This document shows, in pieces, positions 25,124 through 35,084 of a stretch of 64,000 bases of DNA. A model generated the notes under the pieces. The model was not told the DNA's origin. It searched no databases and saw only the letters and a list, made by a program, of their open reading frames with translations. The stretch is taken from positions 37,931-101,930 of the forward strand of contig NZ_JAFBIX010000009.1 of NCBI RefSeq assembly GCF_021531895.1, written 5' to 3'. Each line of letters opens with the position of its first letter. Within the stretch, counting starts at the first letter, position 1. A program made the position numbers and the translations under genes. Source of the DNA: Faecalicatena contorta. Lineage in GTDB: Bacteria > Bacillota > Clostridia > Lachnospirales > Lachnospiraceae.

Positions 25124-26643
25124 TCCCCTGATTTTATCTCCTCAGTCTCCAAATCATTGACTTCCATAATTCCTTGCACTGTTGTATGATAACGTTTCGC
25201 CAGATCCCACAGAATATCCCCGTCACGGACTGTATAGCCTGTAATTCCCGGGCGTTTCTCCATTTCTTCCATATCAATAGGTTGAAACTCTATTTCTTCT
25301 ATATTCTGAATCATTACCGGGCTCTTCAAGAAGCTGTTGAATGCAAGCACTGCCTTAATCTCAATCTCATCAGTTCCCAAAAGGCTAACGGAAAGTTGTT
25401 CCACCGCATAGGTGAGTCCATAGGTCATATCTTCGGAAGTCTCATTGCTCTCCAGAAGATATGAAAACGGAATCATACCCTGCCATGTATCAAATGGAAT
25501 CTCATCATCTGTTTTGACATACAGAAAACAGATATGAAGCACACCTTCAATCTGAATTCCTCCTTCTGTTACCTCCGTATGCTCTACTTGAATTCTGGCG
25601 TTGCTATGGCAGATCTGAAGGATATTATCTTTGATCTCTGGGAGCGAGAGTTGCTCGGTCACTTTACATTTCGAATGGTTCTGCATCAGAAGGCGTTCGA
25701 AGATCTCTTCTGACAGTTTTGGCACACAAGTCTTCTCCAGGGAATATGTATCCGTAAGAATGTCCATTTTTTCCTCTTCATAGACAATCAGTCGCACTTC
25801 CAATGTCGCTTCTACTCCAATCAGCCTCATCTCTCCATCTTCATCCATACGAACATCAATATTCACATCCGTCAATTCTGGATATATCTGATGATACATG
25901 GAATCTTCTGCTCCATAACATTCAATTCGTCCTTCATAGGGGATAGCCTGTTCCACCCAGTCTGTCTTCCCATCCACAGTCTCATAAAGGCAAAACAGCA
26001 GTAGTTCTCCTTGCATCTTCAATTCATCTGTCTCAAGTCGAGTATCTAATTTTCTGCTGGAAAGTTCTGTCCAGAGCAGTGTGCCGATATTTTCCTTTGT
26101 TCCACTTAATGCGGCCTCTTCCTTAATACGGTATGTATCTTTTTTCGTCAGGAATGCCCGAAGAAGCTCCCGATTCTCATATCTTTTATACAGTGGAGTA
26201 TCACTCTCTATATCTACGGTAAGCTCATTTTCTTTCTTTCCTTCCGAACAGATGGTAAGTTCTGCCAGTGTTTTCAGATTCAGCTTTCTGGAATGAATAA
26301 CCGTAACTGTCAGATCCACACTCGAAGATTGGACAAATAGATTCCCGATCGGCTCCTGCTCAAGATAGATCATTTCTTCAAATGGTATTCTTCCTTCAAG
26401 GCATGAAAGCCGATTTTCTCCCTCGTCCGTCACATACAGTACCTTAAAATTCAGTTTGCCGGATGCCCTTATATAATTTTCCACTACCTTCATGTCTTCT
26501 ACATGTAAGGTTCCTTCCCCTAGTATCACTCGCTTCACATCACCCTTTGCATCTGGTACATTATAATCATCATCAATATAGAATTGATCTGTAATTGATT
26601 TTCCTGTCTGGTATGTCTGCATTTGTTTTGTCACATATTCCAT
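25084..26643 (-). CDS. SPOCS (DUF3794) and LysM domain protein
   Basis: The 519-residue protein has repeated SPOCS/DUF3794 modules (for example YNVPDAKGDVKRVILGEG and a later ILQICHSNARIQVEHTEVTEGG). A single C-terminal LysM follows (GYTVRDGDILWDLAKRYHTT, then INDL-like VNDLETEEIKSGDKILIF). Proteins of this architecture associate with spore coat or cortex, as for SafA/SpoVID-like proteins. The start at 26643 is set by AGGAGG seven bases upstream. It is preceded by the small lipoprotein gene. Confidence 0.85.
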   Translation of the reverse strand: MEYVTKQMQTYQTGKSITDQFYIDDDYNVPDAKGDVKRVILGEGTLHVEDMKVVENYIRASGKLNFKVLYVTDEGENRLSCLEGRIPFEEMIYLEQEPIGNLFVQSSSVDLTVTVIHSRKLNLKTLAELTICSEGKKENELTVDIESDTPLYKRYENRELLRAFLTKKDTYRIKEEAALSGTKENIGTLLWTELSSRKLDTRLETDELKMQGELLLFCLYETVDGKTDWVEQAIPYEGRIECYGAEDSMYHQIYPELTDVNIDVRMDEDGEMRLIGVEATLEVRLIVYEEEKMDILTDTYSLEKTCVPKLSEEIFERLLMQNHSKCKVTEQLSLPEIKDNILQICHSNARIQVEHTEVTEGGIQIEGVLHICFLYVKTDDEIPFDTWQGMIPFSYLLESNETSEDMTYGLTYAVEQLSVSLLGTDEIEIKAVLAFNSFLKSPVMIQNIEEIEFQPIDMEEMEKRPGITGYTVRDGDILWDLAKRYHTTVQGIMEVNDLETEEIKSGDKILIFKENMSIL

Positions 26644-26654
26644 GGTCAAGCCTC

Positions 26655-27062
26655 CTATCTGAATTCTACTTCTTTATCCGTATATTCCATTTTTATCACT
26701 ACATAAGGACATGTCTTCTTCTTTAGAATCTTTTCTTCTTTTTCTGGTCCGAGAAGACTGGTCACTACACGGATTCCATTCTCAGTCTCATAACACTGCT
26801 CTACCTTCACACTATATCCAGTGGTATCCTGAACTCCATAACCTCTAGCTGCATACAGGTATCCTTTATCCCCATAAGTCAGCATCATCGGTTCTTCTTT
26901 TGATGCTTCAATCTCAGCCAGAAATTCTTCTGGTATCTCGTCGTGATCAAGCACAGTAAACTCAACATCTCGGAGTCTCTCTTCTTCCGTTTTTTTTACA
27001 GAACATGCCGTCAGAACCAACAATCCCAGTGACAGCAGAAGTATCTTACATATTTTTTTCAT
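26655..27062 (-). CDS. Small lipoprotein with PrcB-like domain
   Basis: The 135-residue protein has a signal peptide with lipobox LTAC (Cys20) and is anchored outside the membrane. The mature part contains YAARGYGVQDTTGYSVKVEQ, resembling the PrcB C-terminal domain, a small beta domain first described in a spirochaete protease complex. Its role is unknown. The ribosome site is GAGGG. It ends 11 bases before the SPOCS/LysM start and may be co-transcribed with that gene. Confidence 0.7.
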   Translation of the reverse strand: MKKICKILLLSLGLLVLTACSVKKTEEERLRDVEFTVLDHDEIPEEFLAEIEASKEEPMMLTYGDKGYLYAARGYGVQDTTGYSVKVEQCYETENGIRVVTSLLGPEKEEKILKKKTCPYVVIKMEYTDKEVEFR

Positions 27063-27179
27063 AATGCCCTCTTAACAGCATATCTTCTCTAACATCATAC
27101 ACAACAACGCTAGAAAAAATTCCAATTTTATAGTATAATAGTGAGTATTAATATGGAACACTATCGAAGGAGAACAACT

Positions 27180-28688
27180 ATGAAAAACAACAAAAGACTA
27201 TCTGGAATCTTGCTGCATCCCACTTCTTTTCCTTCTCCTTACGGAATTGGAGATCTGGGAGAAGTTGCCTATGAGTTTGTAGATTTTCTTGCAGAAGGAG
27301 GGCAGCATCTGTGGCAGATTCTTCCATTAACACCTACCGGATATGGAGACTCTCCTTATCAGAGTTTTTCAGCATTTGCCGGACAGCCGCTTTTAATCGC
27401 CCCTTCTCATCTGTTAAAACTTGGACTGATCACAGAGGCAGATCTGACAGATTGTCCGGTCTCAGATCCTGAGCACATTGATTATGGAAGTGTCATTCCA
27501 TGGAAGCAGCAATTATTCAGAATTGCTTATGAACATTTTACAGATGGAACTTTTCACGATGAACAGTTTCTCTCTGACTTTAAACAATTTATAGAAGAAC
27601 AGAATGAATGGCTGAATGACTATGCACTGTTTATGGCCTGTAAAGACGTACACAACGGAGCATGCTGGCTGGACTGGGCAGAAGAATACCGAATTCCGAC
27701 CGAGGAATTCAGACAACACCTTCAAAGCACTTTGCATCATCAGATACAGTATTATCAATTTTTACAGTTTTTATTTTTTAAAGAATGGCTGTCACTGAAG
27801 TCTTATGCCAATGAACGTGATATTCAGATTATTGGGGACATTCCGATCTTTGTATCCATGGACAGTGCCGATGTATGGGCGAATCAGCACTTGTTTCAGC
27901 TGGACTCTAACGGCTATCCATTGAAGGTCGCCGGAGTTCCGCCGGATTATTTCTCCGCGACCGGTCAACTGTGGGGCAATCCGCTATATGCCTGGGATGC
28001 TCATTTAGAAGACGGTTTTACCTGGTGGATATCTAGGATCCGTCATCAGCTTCATTCTCTGGACATCTTAAGAATTGACCATTTCCGTGGTTTTCAGGCT
28101 TTCTGGGCGGTTCCTTATGGAGAAGAGACGGCTATCAACGGAGAATGGATCCTTGCACCAGGATATGAATTATTCCATGCAATCCAAGAGGCTTTAGGTG
28201 ATGATCTTCCAATTATTGCAGAAGATCTGGGAATTATAACTGAAGAAGTAGAAGCACTTCGAGATGCATTCCATTTCCCTGGAATGAAAGTACTTCAATT
28301 TGCCTTTGATTCTCTGGGAGAGGGTTCTTACCTTCCGCATCAGTTCACTTCTCCTGACTGTGTCTGCTACACCGGAACCCACGACAACGACACTACGCTT
28401 GGGTGGTATCTGACTCTGAATCCGGACTGTCAGAAAAAAGTATGTCAATACACACGGAATAGAGATGTTGCTTATATCAGCCATGATCTGATCCGCACAG
28501 CGCTTGGAAGCATTGCACGCTATGCAATCTTTCCAATGCAGGATGTTCTTGGATATGGCTCATCCGCCCGAATGAATACACCAGGTAAAGCGTCCGGCAA
28601 CTGGAGTTGGCGGTATAAAGAAGGGGTACTGAGTCAGGAATTAGCAGATGACCTGAAAGAAATGACACATTTATATGGAAGATATTAA
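27180..28688 (+). CDS. malQ: 4-alpha-glucanotransferase (amylomaltase)
   Basis: MalQ transfers maltodextrin chains between glucans and releases glucose. The 502-residue GH77 protein has SGILLHPTSFPSPYGIGDLG and GDIPIFVSMDSADVWAN. The catalytic aspartate is in LRIDHFRGFQAFWAVP, the acid/base glutamate in IIAEDLGIIT, and GTHDNDTTLGW also matches. The start at 27180 follows AAGGAG; the frame is open upstream but lacks a ribosome site. It is followed by plsC 33 bases later. Confidence 0.95.
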   Translation: MKNNKRLSGILLHPTSFPSPYGIGDLGEVAYEFVDFLAEGGQHLWQILPLTPTGYGDSPYQSFSAFAGQPLLIAPSHLLKLGLITEADLTDCPVSDPEHIDYGSVIPWKQQLFRIAYEHFTDGTFHDEQFLSDFKQFIEEQNEWLNDYALFMACKDVHNGACWLDWAEEYRIPTEEFRQHLQSTLHHQIQYYQFLQFLFFKEWLSLKSYANERDIQIIGDIPIFVSMDSADVWANQHLFQLDSNGYPLKVAGVPPDYFSATGQLWGNPLYAWDAHLEDGFTWWISRIRHQLHSLDILRIDHFRGFQAFWAVPYGEETAINGEWILAPGYELFHAIQEALGDDLPIIAEDLGIITEEVEALRDAFHFPGMKVLQFAFDSLGEGSYLPHQFTSPDCVCYTGTHDNDTTLGWYLTLNPDCQKKVCQYTRNRDVAYISHDLIRTALGSIARYAIFPMQDVLGYGSSARMNTPGKASGNWSWRYKEGVLSQELADDLKEMTHLYGRY

Positions 28689-28721
28689 TGAAACACGCAT
28701 CAAATTGGGAGGTTCATACAG

Positions 28722-29456
28722 ATGATAAGGTTTCTACTTGTAGTATTATTTTTATTCCTGTATTTATTTTTGGGAATCCCGGTACTGGGCATTGAATGGA
28801 TCATTGGAAAGTTCAACAAAAACTTGAGTGACTACCAGAGCCTTCGTCTGGTTCAATGGGCATTTAATGTAATTCTAAAGATCTCCGGTGTAGAAGTAAC
28901 CGTAATCGGGGAAGAAAACGTACCGGATGAGCCCGTACTTTTTATCGGGAACCACAGAAGTTATTTCGATATTCTTCTTACCTATTCCCGATGCAGGCGC
29001 CTGACCGGATATGTTGCCAAAAAAGAGATGCTCCGTTACCCGCTTCTGCGCGACTGGATGAAACGCTTATATTGCCTCTTTCTGGATCGGGAGAATCCAA
29101 AGGAAGGTCTGAAGACAATTCTTCAAGCTATTGACTATGAAAAAAACGGAATCTCTATCTGCATCTTTCCAGAGGGGACTCGCAATGATGGCGAGGAACT
29201 AAGCATGCTTCCATTCCACAATGGTTCTTTTAAAATTGCAGAAAAATCTGGCTGTGCCATTGTTCCGATGAGTCTGAACAACACTGTCTCTATCTTTGAG
29301 GCTCATCTCCCATTTATTCGGAAGACACATGTAGTGTTAGAATATGGCAAACCAATCTATATGAAAGATATGGATAAAGAAACCAAAAAGCATATCGGAG
29401 AATATTGTCAGAATATTATCCAGGAAACAATTAATAAAAACCAGGCGCTTGTATAG
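28722..29456 (+). CDS. plsC: 1-acyl-sn-glycerol-3-phosphate acyltransferase
   Basis: The membrane enzyme adds the second acyl chain to make phosphatidic acid. The 244-residue protein has an N-terminal hydrophobic helix, the catalytic NHRSYFDILL (NHxxxxD form) and the substrate motif FPEGTRNDG. GGGAGG precedes the ATG. A terminator hairpin overlaps its stop. It is transcribed after malQ, with no evident functional link. Confidence 0.9.
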   Translation: MIRFLLVVLFLFLYLFLGIPVLGIEWIIGKFNKNLSDYQSLRLVQWAFNVILKISGVEVTVIGEENVPDEPVLFIGNHRSYFDILLTYSRCRRLTGYVAKKEMLRYPLLRDWMKRLYCLFLDRENPKEGLKTILQAIDYEKNGISICIFPEGTRNDGEELSMLPFHNGSFKIAEKSGCAIVPMSLNNTVSIFEAHLPFIRKTHVVLEYGKPIYMKDMDKETKKHIGEYCQNIIQETINKNQALV

Positions 29457-29470
29457 CGTCTGGTTTTTTG
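29435..29470 (+). terminator. Terminator of plsC
   Basis: ACCAGGCGCT and AGCGTCTGGT pair (one G-U), with flanking A and T runs. The plsC stop is in the loop region. Confidence 0.9.
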
Positions 29471-29476
29471 GTTCAT

Positions 29477-30073
29477 CTACTTTCCGTATTTTTTACTGTT
29501 CTCTTCGCGGGTCTCTGCCAATGCCTGTTTAAATATATCGGCTTTCATCTTCCATGACAACTTCAGTGGCTGGAAGATCTTCCCAGTCTTGTGCATAAAG
29601 AAATCGTAAAACCCTTCTGCATCTCCCAAAGTAAAATCGCCCTTTGGAATCATATGAAGATCATCATTATTTACATTAATATAAAAATAATTATCATCTG
29701 CATACATGAATTCGACTTCTCCATACTTAATCCTCTGCTCATCTCCTGCATCTGGATTATCTACCCGGAATTCACTCTCCCCAAAGATAAAATGAATCTC
29801 ACTCTTCTTTTGATAATTGACATCCGCCTTTGCCAGCTTAGAAAATGCGATTCTCTTTCTTACTGCCGTAAAAGCTAATATAATCACGGCAATTACGGCA
29901 AAAATATAGGTCAGTACCGTTCCTTTTCCTAATGCTGCAAGTGTCAGACTGCAGATGGAAAGCACTACAAGTCGAAAAGTAATATGGATGTTCCTTGCCG
30001 CTTCGCGAAATGTAATGAAATCTTTTAACACTTGATCGGTATGTTTGGTTCTTACTTCATAAACTGGGGTCAT
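29477..30073 (-). CDS. YcxB-like two-helix membrane protein
   Basis: The 198-residue protein has two adjacent transmembrane helices (residues ~30-70, LVVLSICSLTLAAL and YIFAVIAVIILAF). A cytoplasmic domain with IHFIFGESEFRVDN, EVEFMYADDNYFYINVNND and IPKGDFTLGDAEGFYDFF follows, the YcxB/PF14317 pattern. The family function is unknown. AAGGAG precedes the ATG. It stands alone. Confidence 0.75.
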   Translation of the reverse strand: MTPVYEVRTKHTDQVLKDFITFREAARNIHITFRLVVLSICSLTLAALGKGTVLTYIFAVIAVIILAFTAVRKRIAFSKLAKADVNYQKKSEIHFIFGESEFRVDNPDAGDEQRIKYGEVEFMYADDNYFYINVNNDDLHMIPKGDFTLGDAEGFYDFFMHKTGKIFQPLKLSWKMKADIFKQALAETREENSKKYGK

Positions 30074-30162
30074 ATTTGACTTCTCCTTATATCTTCGTTC
30101 ATATTAATACTTGTCTACCATTATAGTATGAATCCGCAATTTCCACAAGGACTACTTTTTCT

Positions 30163-30191
30163 TTTACATTTTCTTCATCTGGTGCTATAAT
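30163..30191 (+). promoter_or_regulatory. Promoter of pncB
   Basis: TTTACA (30163-30168), a 17-base spacer and TATAAT (30186-30191) lie about 50 bases before the pncB start. No recognised riboswitch lies in the short leader. Confidence 0.75.
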
Positions 30192-30243
30192 ATAGCGGAA
30201 TATATTATTCATAACGGTTTGAAAAAAAGGAGTATGAAAAAGA

Positions 30244-31698
30244 ATGAACAGACAAGATCTAACTTTGCTGACAGACCTGTATGAACTTACAATGATGCAG
30301 GGATATTATGCAAAAGGGCAAAATGAAAAAGTTATCTTTGACGTATTTTTCCGCCAGAACCCTTGCAACAATGGTTATTCTGTTTGTGCCGGATTAGATC
30401 AGGTCATTGATTACGTAAAAAATCTGAACTTCACTTATGATGATGTAGATTATCTGAGAGGTCTTGGAATATTCAGCGAAGACTTTCTCCACTACTTAAG
30501 CGGTTTTCATTTCAGCGGCGATATCTATGCAATTCCTGAGGGAACAGTTGTATTTCCAAAGGAACCTCTGTTAAAAGTCGTTGCACCTATCATGGAAGCT
30601 CAGCTTGTGGAGACTGCTATTCTGAATATCATTAATCACCAGTCTCTGATTGCTACAAAGGCATCCCGTGTTGTATTCGCTGCAAACGGTGACGGGATCA
30701 TGGAATTTGGACTGCGAAGAGCGCAAGGACCAGATGCTGGTCTGTATGGTGCAAGAGCCGCAATCATTGGCGGATGTGTCGGAACTTCCAATGTTCTGGC
30801 AGGAAAGCTTTTTGACGTTCCAGTCATGGGAACTCATGCTCACAGCTGGATCATGAGCTTTCCAGATGAGTACACTGCTTTTAAAACTTATGCAGAGATG
30901 TATCCAGATAATTGTACACTGCTGGTAGATACTTATGATACCTTAAAATCCGGTGTTCCGAATGCAATTCGCGTATTCCGGGAATTCCGTGATGCAGGTA
31001 AGCCTTTTAAGAAATATGGCATTCGCCTGGACAGTGGTGACTTGGCCTACTTATCGAAAGAAGCACGCAAGATGCTGGATGCTGCAGGATTCACGGACGC
31101 AACCATCTGTGCTTCCAATGATCTGGACGAGTATCTGCTGCACGATCTGAAGATGCAGGGAGCCGCTATTAACTCCTGGGGTGTCGGTACGAACCTGATT
31201 ACCTCCAAAGACAATCCTTCTTTTGGCGGTGTATACAAACTCGCTGCGATTCAGAATGAAGAAGGCGAATTTGTACCAAAGATTAAAATCTCAGAAAATA
31301 CGGAAAAAATTACTAATCCTGGTAACAAGACAATCTATCGAATCTATGATAAAACAACTGGAAAAGTAAAGGCTGATCTCATCTGCTTTGTCGGAGAGAC
31401 CTTCAACACCAATGAAGATATGCTTTTGTTCGATCCAATTGAGACTTGGAAAAAGACGAAACTTCCTGGCGGTTCCTACACCCTGAGAGAGATTCTTGTT
31501 CCAGTCTTTAAGAATGGTGAATGTGTCTATAAGTCACCTTCTGTGAAGGAGATTGCAGAATATTGTAAACGGGAGAAAAAGACACTTTGGGAAGAGACAA
31601 AACGTCTCTTTTACCCTCACAGAGTTTACGTGGATTTATCTCCGCGACTCTATGAAGTCAAGAAATCTTTATTGGATCAAATGAATATGACAGAATAA
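30244..31698 (+). CDS. pncB: Nicotinate phosphoribosyltransferase
   Basis: PncB makes nicotinate mononucleotide in NAD salvage. The 484-residue protein starts LLTDLYELTMMQGYY and contains EFGLRRAQGPDAGLYGARAA, with the autophosphorylated His region in MGTHAHSWIMSF, and IRLDSGDLAYLSKEARKML. The length fits the longer Gram-positive form. It is followed closely by ddl on the same strand. Confidence 0.95.
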   Translation: MNRQDLTLLTDLYELTMMQGYYAKGQNEKVIFDVFFRQNPCNNGYSVCAGLDQVIDYVKNLNFTYDDVDYLRGLGIFSEDFLHYLSGFHFSGDIYAIPEGTVVFPKEPLLKVVAPIMEAQLVETAILNIINHQSLIATKASRVVFAANGDGIMEFGLRRAQGPDAGLYGARAAIIGGCVGTSNVLAGKLFDVPVMGTHAHSWIMSFPDEYTAFKTYAEMYPDNCTLLVDTYDTLKSGVPNAIRVFREFRDAGKPFKKYGIRLDSGDLAYLSKEARKMLDAAGFTDATICASNDLDEYLLHDLKMQGAAINSWGVGTNLITSKDNPSFGGVYKLAAIQNEEGEFVPKIKISENTEKITNPGNKTIYRIYDKTTGKVKADLICFVGETFNTNEDMLLFDPIETWKKTKLPGGSYTLREILVPVFKNGECVYKSPSVKEIAEYCKREKKTLWEETKRLFYPHRVYVDLSPRLYEVKKSLLDQMNMTE

Positions 31699-31728
31699 AA
31701 ATGACAGTAAAAAAGGAGACCAATTTTT

Positions 31729-32799
31729 ATGAAGATTATTGTATTAGCAGGCGGACTTAGTCCTGAACGCGATGTATCATTAATATCTGGTGCAGGGATC
31801 TGCAAAACTTTAAGAGAACAAGGACATCAGGCATTCTTACTGGATGTATATTTTGGATATCCTTATGATCCTCAGAAACTCGAGGAAGTCTTTGATCTTC
31901 CTGGAGCAGGTCTTGAAATTGCAGAAGGTATCAAGACCACTGCTCCTGATCTGGAAGCTTTAAGAAAATCACGTCCTGACCAGTCTGATTGTTATCTTGG
32001 TCCAAACGTCATTGAGTTATGCCGCATGGCAGACATCACATTTATGGGACTTCACGGTTCTGTTGGGGAAAATGGAAAATTGCAGGCAACTTTTGATATT
32101 CTGGGCATCAAATATACTGGCCCGAACTCCCTTGGATGTGCTGTATCTATGGATAAACTGCTCACCAAAGAGATCTACAAGACTGCCAAAGTTCCGACCC
32201 CTCGCGGGACCTCTCTTACTCCAAAGACCAAAGATACGCCTTTGGATAAGTTAGGATATTATCTTCCACTGGTGATAAAACCATGTTCCAATGGTTCCAG
32301 CATCGGTGTATACATCGTTCATACAGAAGAAGAATATCTCGATGCAATTCATCAGTCTTTTGATGTTGCTCATGAGGATGAAGTCATCGTTGAACCTTAT
32401 ATCAAGGGGCGTGAATTTGCCTGTGGAATTCTTGCCGGCAAAGCTCTCCCGTTAGTCGAAATCATTCCAAAAGATGGTGTCTTCAATTATGAAAATAAAT
32501 ATCAGACCGGTGGTGCTCAAGAGATCTGTCCACCGATATCTATTGATGAGGATACACAGGCACAGATACAGCGTGCCGGCGAAAAAGCATTCGAAGCACT
32601 ACGTATGGATGTATATGCCCGTGCTGATTTTATTATCGATGATGCAGATGGTAAATTCTATTGTCTTGAGATGAATGGTCTTCCGGGAATGACTCCTGCC
32701 AGCCTTCTACCAAAAGCTGCCAAAGCTGCCGGCATCGAATATAGTGACTTGTGTATGAAGATCATCGAAGAATCTTTCAAAGCACGTTATAACAACTAG
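31729..32799 (+). CDS. ddl: D-alanine-D-alanine ligase
   Basis: Ddl makes the D-Ala-D-Ala dipeptide for peptidoglycan. The 356-residue ATP-grasp enzyme has GGLSPERDVSLISG, GLHGSVGENGKLQATFD, VIKPCSNGSSIGVY and the metal/substrate end EMNGLPGMTPASLLPKAA. AAGGAG precedes the ATG. murF follows 17 bases later, joining consecutive cell-wall steps. Confidence 0.95.
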   Translation: MKIIVLAGGLSPERDVSLISGAGICKTLREQGHQAFLLDVYFGYPYDPQKLEEVFDLPGAGLEIAEGIKTTAPDLEALRKSRPDQSDCYLGPNVIELCRMADITFMGLHGSVGENGKLQATFDILGIKYTGPNSLGCAVSMDKLLTKEIYKTAKVPTPRGTSLTPKTKDTPLDKLGYYLPLVIKPCSNGSSIGVYIVHTEEEYLDAIHQSFDVAHEDEVIVEPYIKGREFACGILAGKALPLVEIIPKDGVFNYENKYQTGGAQEICPPISIDEDTQAQIQRAGEKAFEALRMDVYARADFIIDDADGKFYCLEMNGLPGMTPASLLPKAAKAAGIEYSDLCMKIIEESFKARYNN

Positions 32800-32816
32800 A
32801 AACGAGGAGATGCACT

Positions 32817-34190
32817 ATGAAAAACCTCACTTTAAGAAATATTACCAAAGCTTGTCAGGGAACTTATCACGGAGATACTTCCATTCTAGATCAGGAAGTA
32901 GACGGTGTTGTGATTGACAGCCGTAAAGTTCAGCCCAATTATCTGTTCGTTGCTATTGATGGTGAAAGAGTCAATGCTCATAAATTCATTCCTGATACCA
33001 TCGAAAAGGGGGCACTTTGTGTCGTTTCCCATGAAGATCTTGGAGACACAGACTATCCTTATATACTGGTTGAATCTACCGGACAGGCACTACTGGACAT
33101 TGCCAAGTTATACCGTGATTCTTTTGATGTAAAAGTAATTGGTATCACCGGAAGTGTGGGAAAGACCAGCACAAAAGAAATGATTGCTTCTGTTGTAGCT
33201 CAAAAGTACAACGTTCACAAAACGATTGGCAATTTTAACAATGAGTGGGGACTTCCTATCACAATTTTCGAGATGAATGAAAGTCATCAGGTAGCAATTC
33301 TGGAAATGGGAGTCAATCACTTTGGAGAGATGCGCCGTCTTTCTTCTGTTGCAAGCCCGGATATCTGCGTGATTACCAATATCGGAGTCGCACATCTGGA
33401 ATTCTTCAAGACAAGAGAAGGAATCCTTCAGGAAAAATCACAGATGATTCAGGACATGAAAGATGGCGGTACGATCATTCTCAATGGAGATGACGATCTC
33501 CTGTCTCGAGTAGGACCAATCAAGGGGGTAGCACCTATATTCTTTGGTCTTGATGAGGATAATCAATTCTATGCTGACCAGATTCAGCCATTGGGATTAC
33601 GAGGAACTTCTTGTACAATTCATCTCCCAGACGATACTTCTTTTGAATGTATCGTTCCGCTTCCCGGAAAGCATATGATCTTCAATGCTCTTGCCGGAAC
33701 TGCCGTTGGATATACATTAGGACTTACTCCGGAAGAAATCAAAGCCGGAATTGAAGGTCTTCCTTCTATCCCAGGGCGCAATAATATCATCAAGACAGAC
33801 CGGATGATTATTCTGGACGACTGTTACAATGCTAACCCGATATCCATGAAAGCATCCATTGATGTATTGGATATGGCCATTGGCCGCAAGATTGCTGTGC
33901 TTGGTGATATGGGTGAGCTAGGCGAGAAAGCAGGAGAACTTCACCGTGAAGTCGGAGAATATGCAGCTTCTCACGGAATCGATCTGGTGTGTGGAATCGG
34001 AGACCTTTCGAAAGAACTGGTCGATGGCGCTTTAAAAACTGCTTCTTCCACAGAAGGATTATGGTTTGCTACGAAAGCAGACTTTTTGAATGCAATCAGG
34101 GACATCATAAAAGATGGTGACAACATTCTTGTAAAGGCATCCCATGGCATGAATTTCCCTGAGATTGTAGATGCCTTAAAAAACATATAG
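32817..34190 (+). CDS. murF: UDP-N-acetylmuramoyl-tripeptide-D-Ala-D-Ala ligase
   Basis: MurF adds the D-Ala-D-Ala dipeptide made by the upstream ddl product to UDP-MurNAc-tripeptide. The 457-residue protein has the P-loop GITGSVGKTSTKEM, NFNNEWGLPITI, LEMGVNHFGEM and the C-terminal DDCYNANPISMKASID. GAGGAG precedes the ATG. The ddl-murF-HAD genes are closely spaced. Confidence 0.96.
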   Translation: MKNLTLRNITKACQGTYHGDTSILDQEVDGVVIDSRKVQPNYLFVAIDGERVNAHKFIPDTIEKGALCVVSHEDLGDTDYPYILVESTGQALLDIAKLYRDSFDVKVIGITGSVGKTSTKEMIASVVAQKYNVHKTIGNFNNEWGLPITIFEMNESHQVAILEMGVNHFGEMRRLSSVASPDICVITNIGVAHLEFFKTREGILQEKSQMIQDMKDGGTIILNGDDDLLSRVGPIKGVAPIFFGLDEDNQFYADQIQPLGLRGTSCTIHLPDDTSFECIVPLPGKHMIFNALAGTAVGYTLGLTPEEIKAGIEGLPSIPGRNNIIKTDRMIILDDCYNANPISMKASIDVLDMAIGRKIAVLGDMGELGEKAGELHREVGEYAASHGIDLVCGIGDLSKELVDGALKTASSTEGLWFATKADFLNAIRDIIKDGDNILVKASHGMNFPEIVDALKNI

Positions 34191-34203
34191 CAGGAGTACT
34201 ATT

Positions 34204-35013
34204 ATGAGTTATCAGATTCTTGCATTGGACTTAGATGGCACACTAACCAATTCCAAAAAAGAGATTACAAAACCAACCTTAGATGCATTGATTGAGATAC
34301 AAAAAGCCGGAAAAAAAGTAGTTCTTGCCAGCGGACGCCCTACAAATGGCGTTCTTCCACTGGCAGAACAGCTTCATCTGGCAGATTACGGCAGCTATAT
34401 TCTGTCTTTTAATGGAGGTCGTATTACGGATTGCCGCAGCAAGGAAATAGTCTACAATAAAGTCTTACCCGATAACGTTGCGGAGCCAATATTCCATATT
34501 GCAAAAAAATATGCCGGAATAGATATTATCGGCTACACTCCAGATCGTTTACTCTCTGGTATCAGACCGAATCAATACAGTGAACTAGAATCACACATTA
34601 ATCATATGCCGATTGAAAGGGTTGAAGATTTTCCTTCACACATTACAGAACCAACGAATAAGATTCTGATCACGGGAGAACCTTCCATAATTCAAAGAGT
34701 CAAGGATGAAGTATGCGATTATTTCCACTCCTATCTGAGTATCTATTGCTCGGACCCTTTCTTTTTGGAAATTATGCCACGTGGAATTGATAAAGCGCAC
34801 TCTCTGCTGCGGCTACTGACGAGTATCGGTCTAACTACAGATGAGATGATCTGCTGCGGCGATGGCTACAATGACCTGACTATGATTGAAGTTGCAGGTC
34901 TTGGCGTTGCCATGGCAAATGCACAACCGGATGTATTGGAAATTGCAGATTACATTACCAAATCCAATGATGAAGATGGAGTTCTGCATGTCATCAATCA
35001 GTTCATGCGTTAA
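34204..35013 (+). CDS. Cof-type HAD phosphatase
   Basis: The 269-residue cytoplasmic hydrolase has the nucleophile motif ALDLDGTLTNSKKEI, ASGRPTNGV as motif II and GDGYNDLTMIEVAGLGVAM as motif IV, with a C2B cap. Such enzymes dephosphorylate sugar phosphates or nucleotides with loose specificity. It follows murF by 13 bases and is probably in the same transcript. Confidence 0.9.
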   Translation: MSYQILALDLDGTLTNSKKEITKPTLDALIEIQKAGKKVVLASGRPTNGVLPLAEQLHLADYGSYILSFNGGRITDCRSKEIVYNKVLPDNVAEPIFHIAKKYAGIDIIGYTPDRLLSGIRPNQYSELESHINHMPIERVEDFPSHITEPTNKILITGEPSIIQRVKDEVCDYFHSYLSIYCSDPFFLEIMPRGIDKAHSLLRLLTSIGLTTDEMICCGDGYNDLTMIEVAGLGVAMANAQPDVLEIADYITKSNDEDGVLHVINQFMR

Positions 35014-35048
35014 AATTCATAAACAGAGTTTTTATAGAATAGAATAAC

Positions 35049-35078
35049 AGGCGAAAAATCATCTCTGGTTTTTCGCCT
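35049..35078. terminator. Hairpin between convergent HAD and radical SAM genes
   Basis: AGGCGAAAAA (35049-35058) pairs with TTTTTCGCCT (35069-35078). It lies between two gene ends. The only T run is within the stem, so termination strength is uncertain. Confidence 0.6.
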
Positions 35079-35084
35079 GTATGA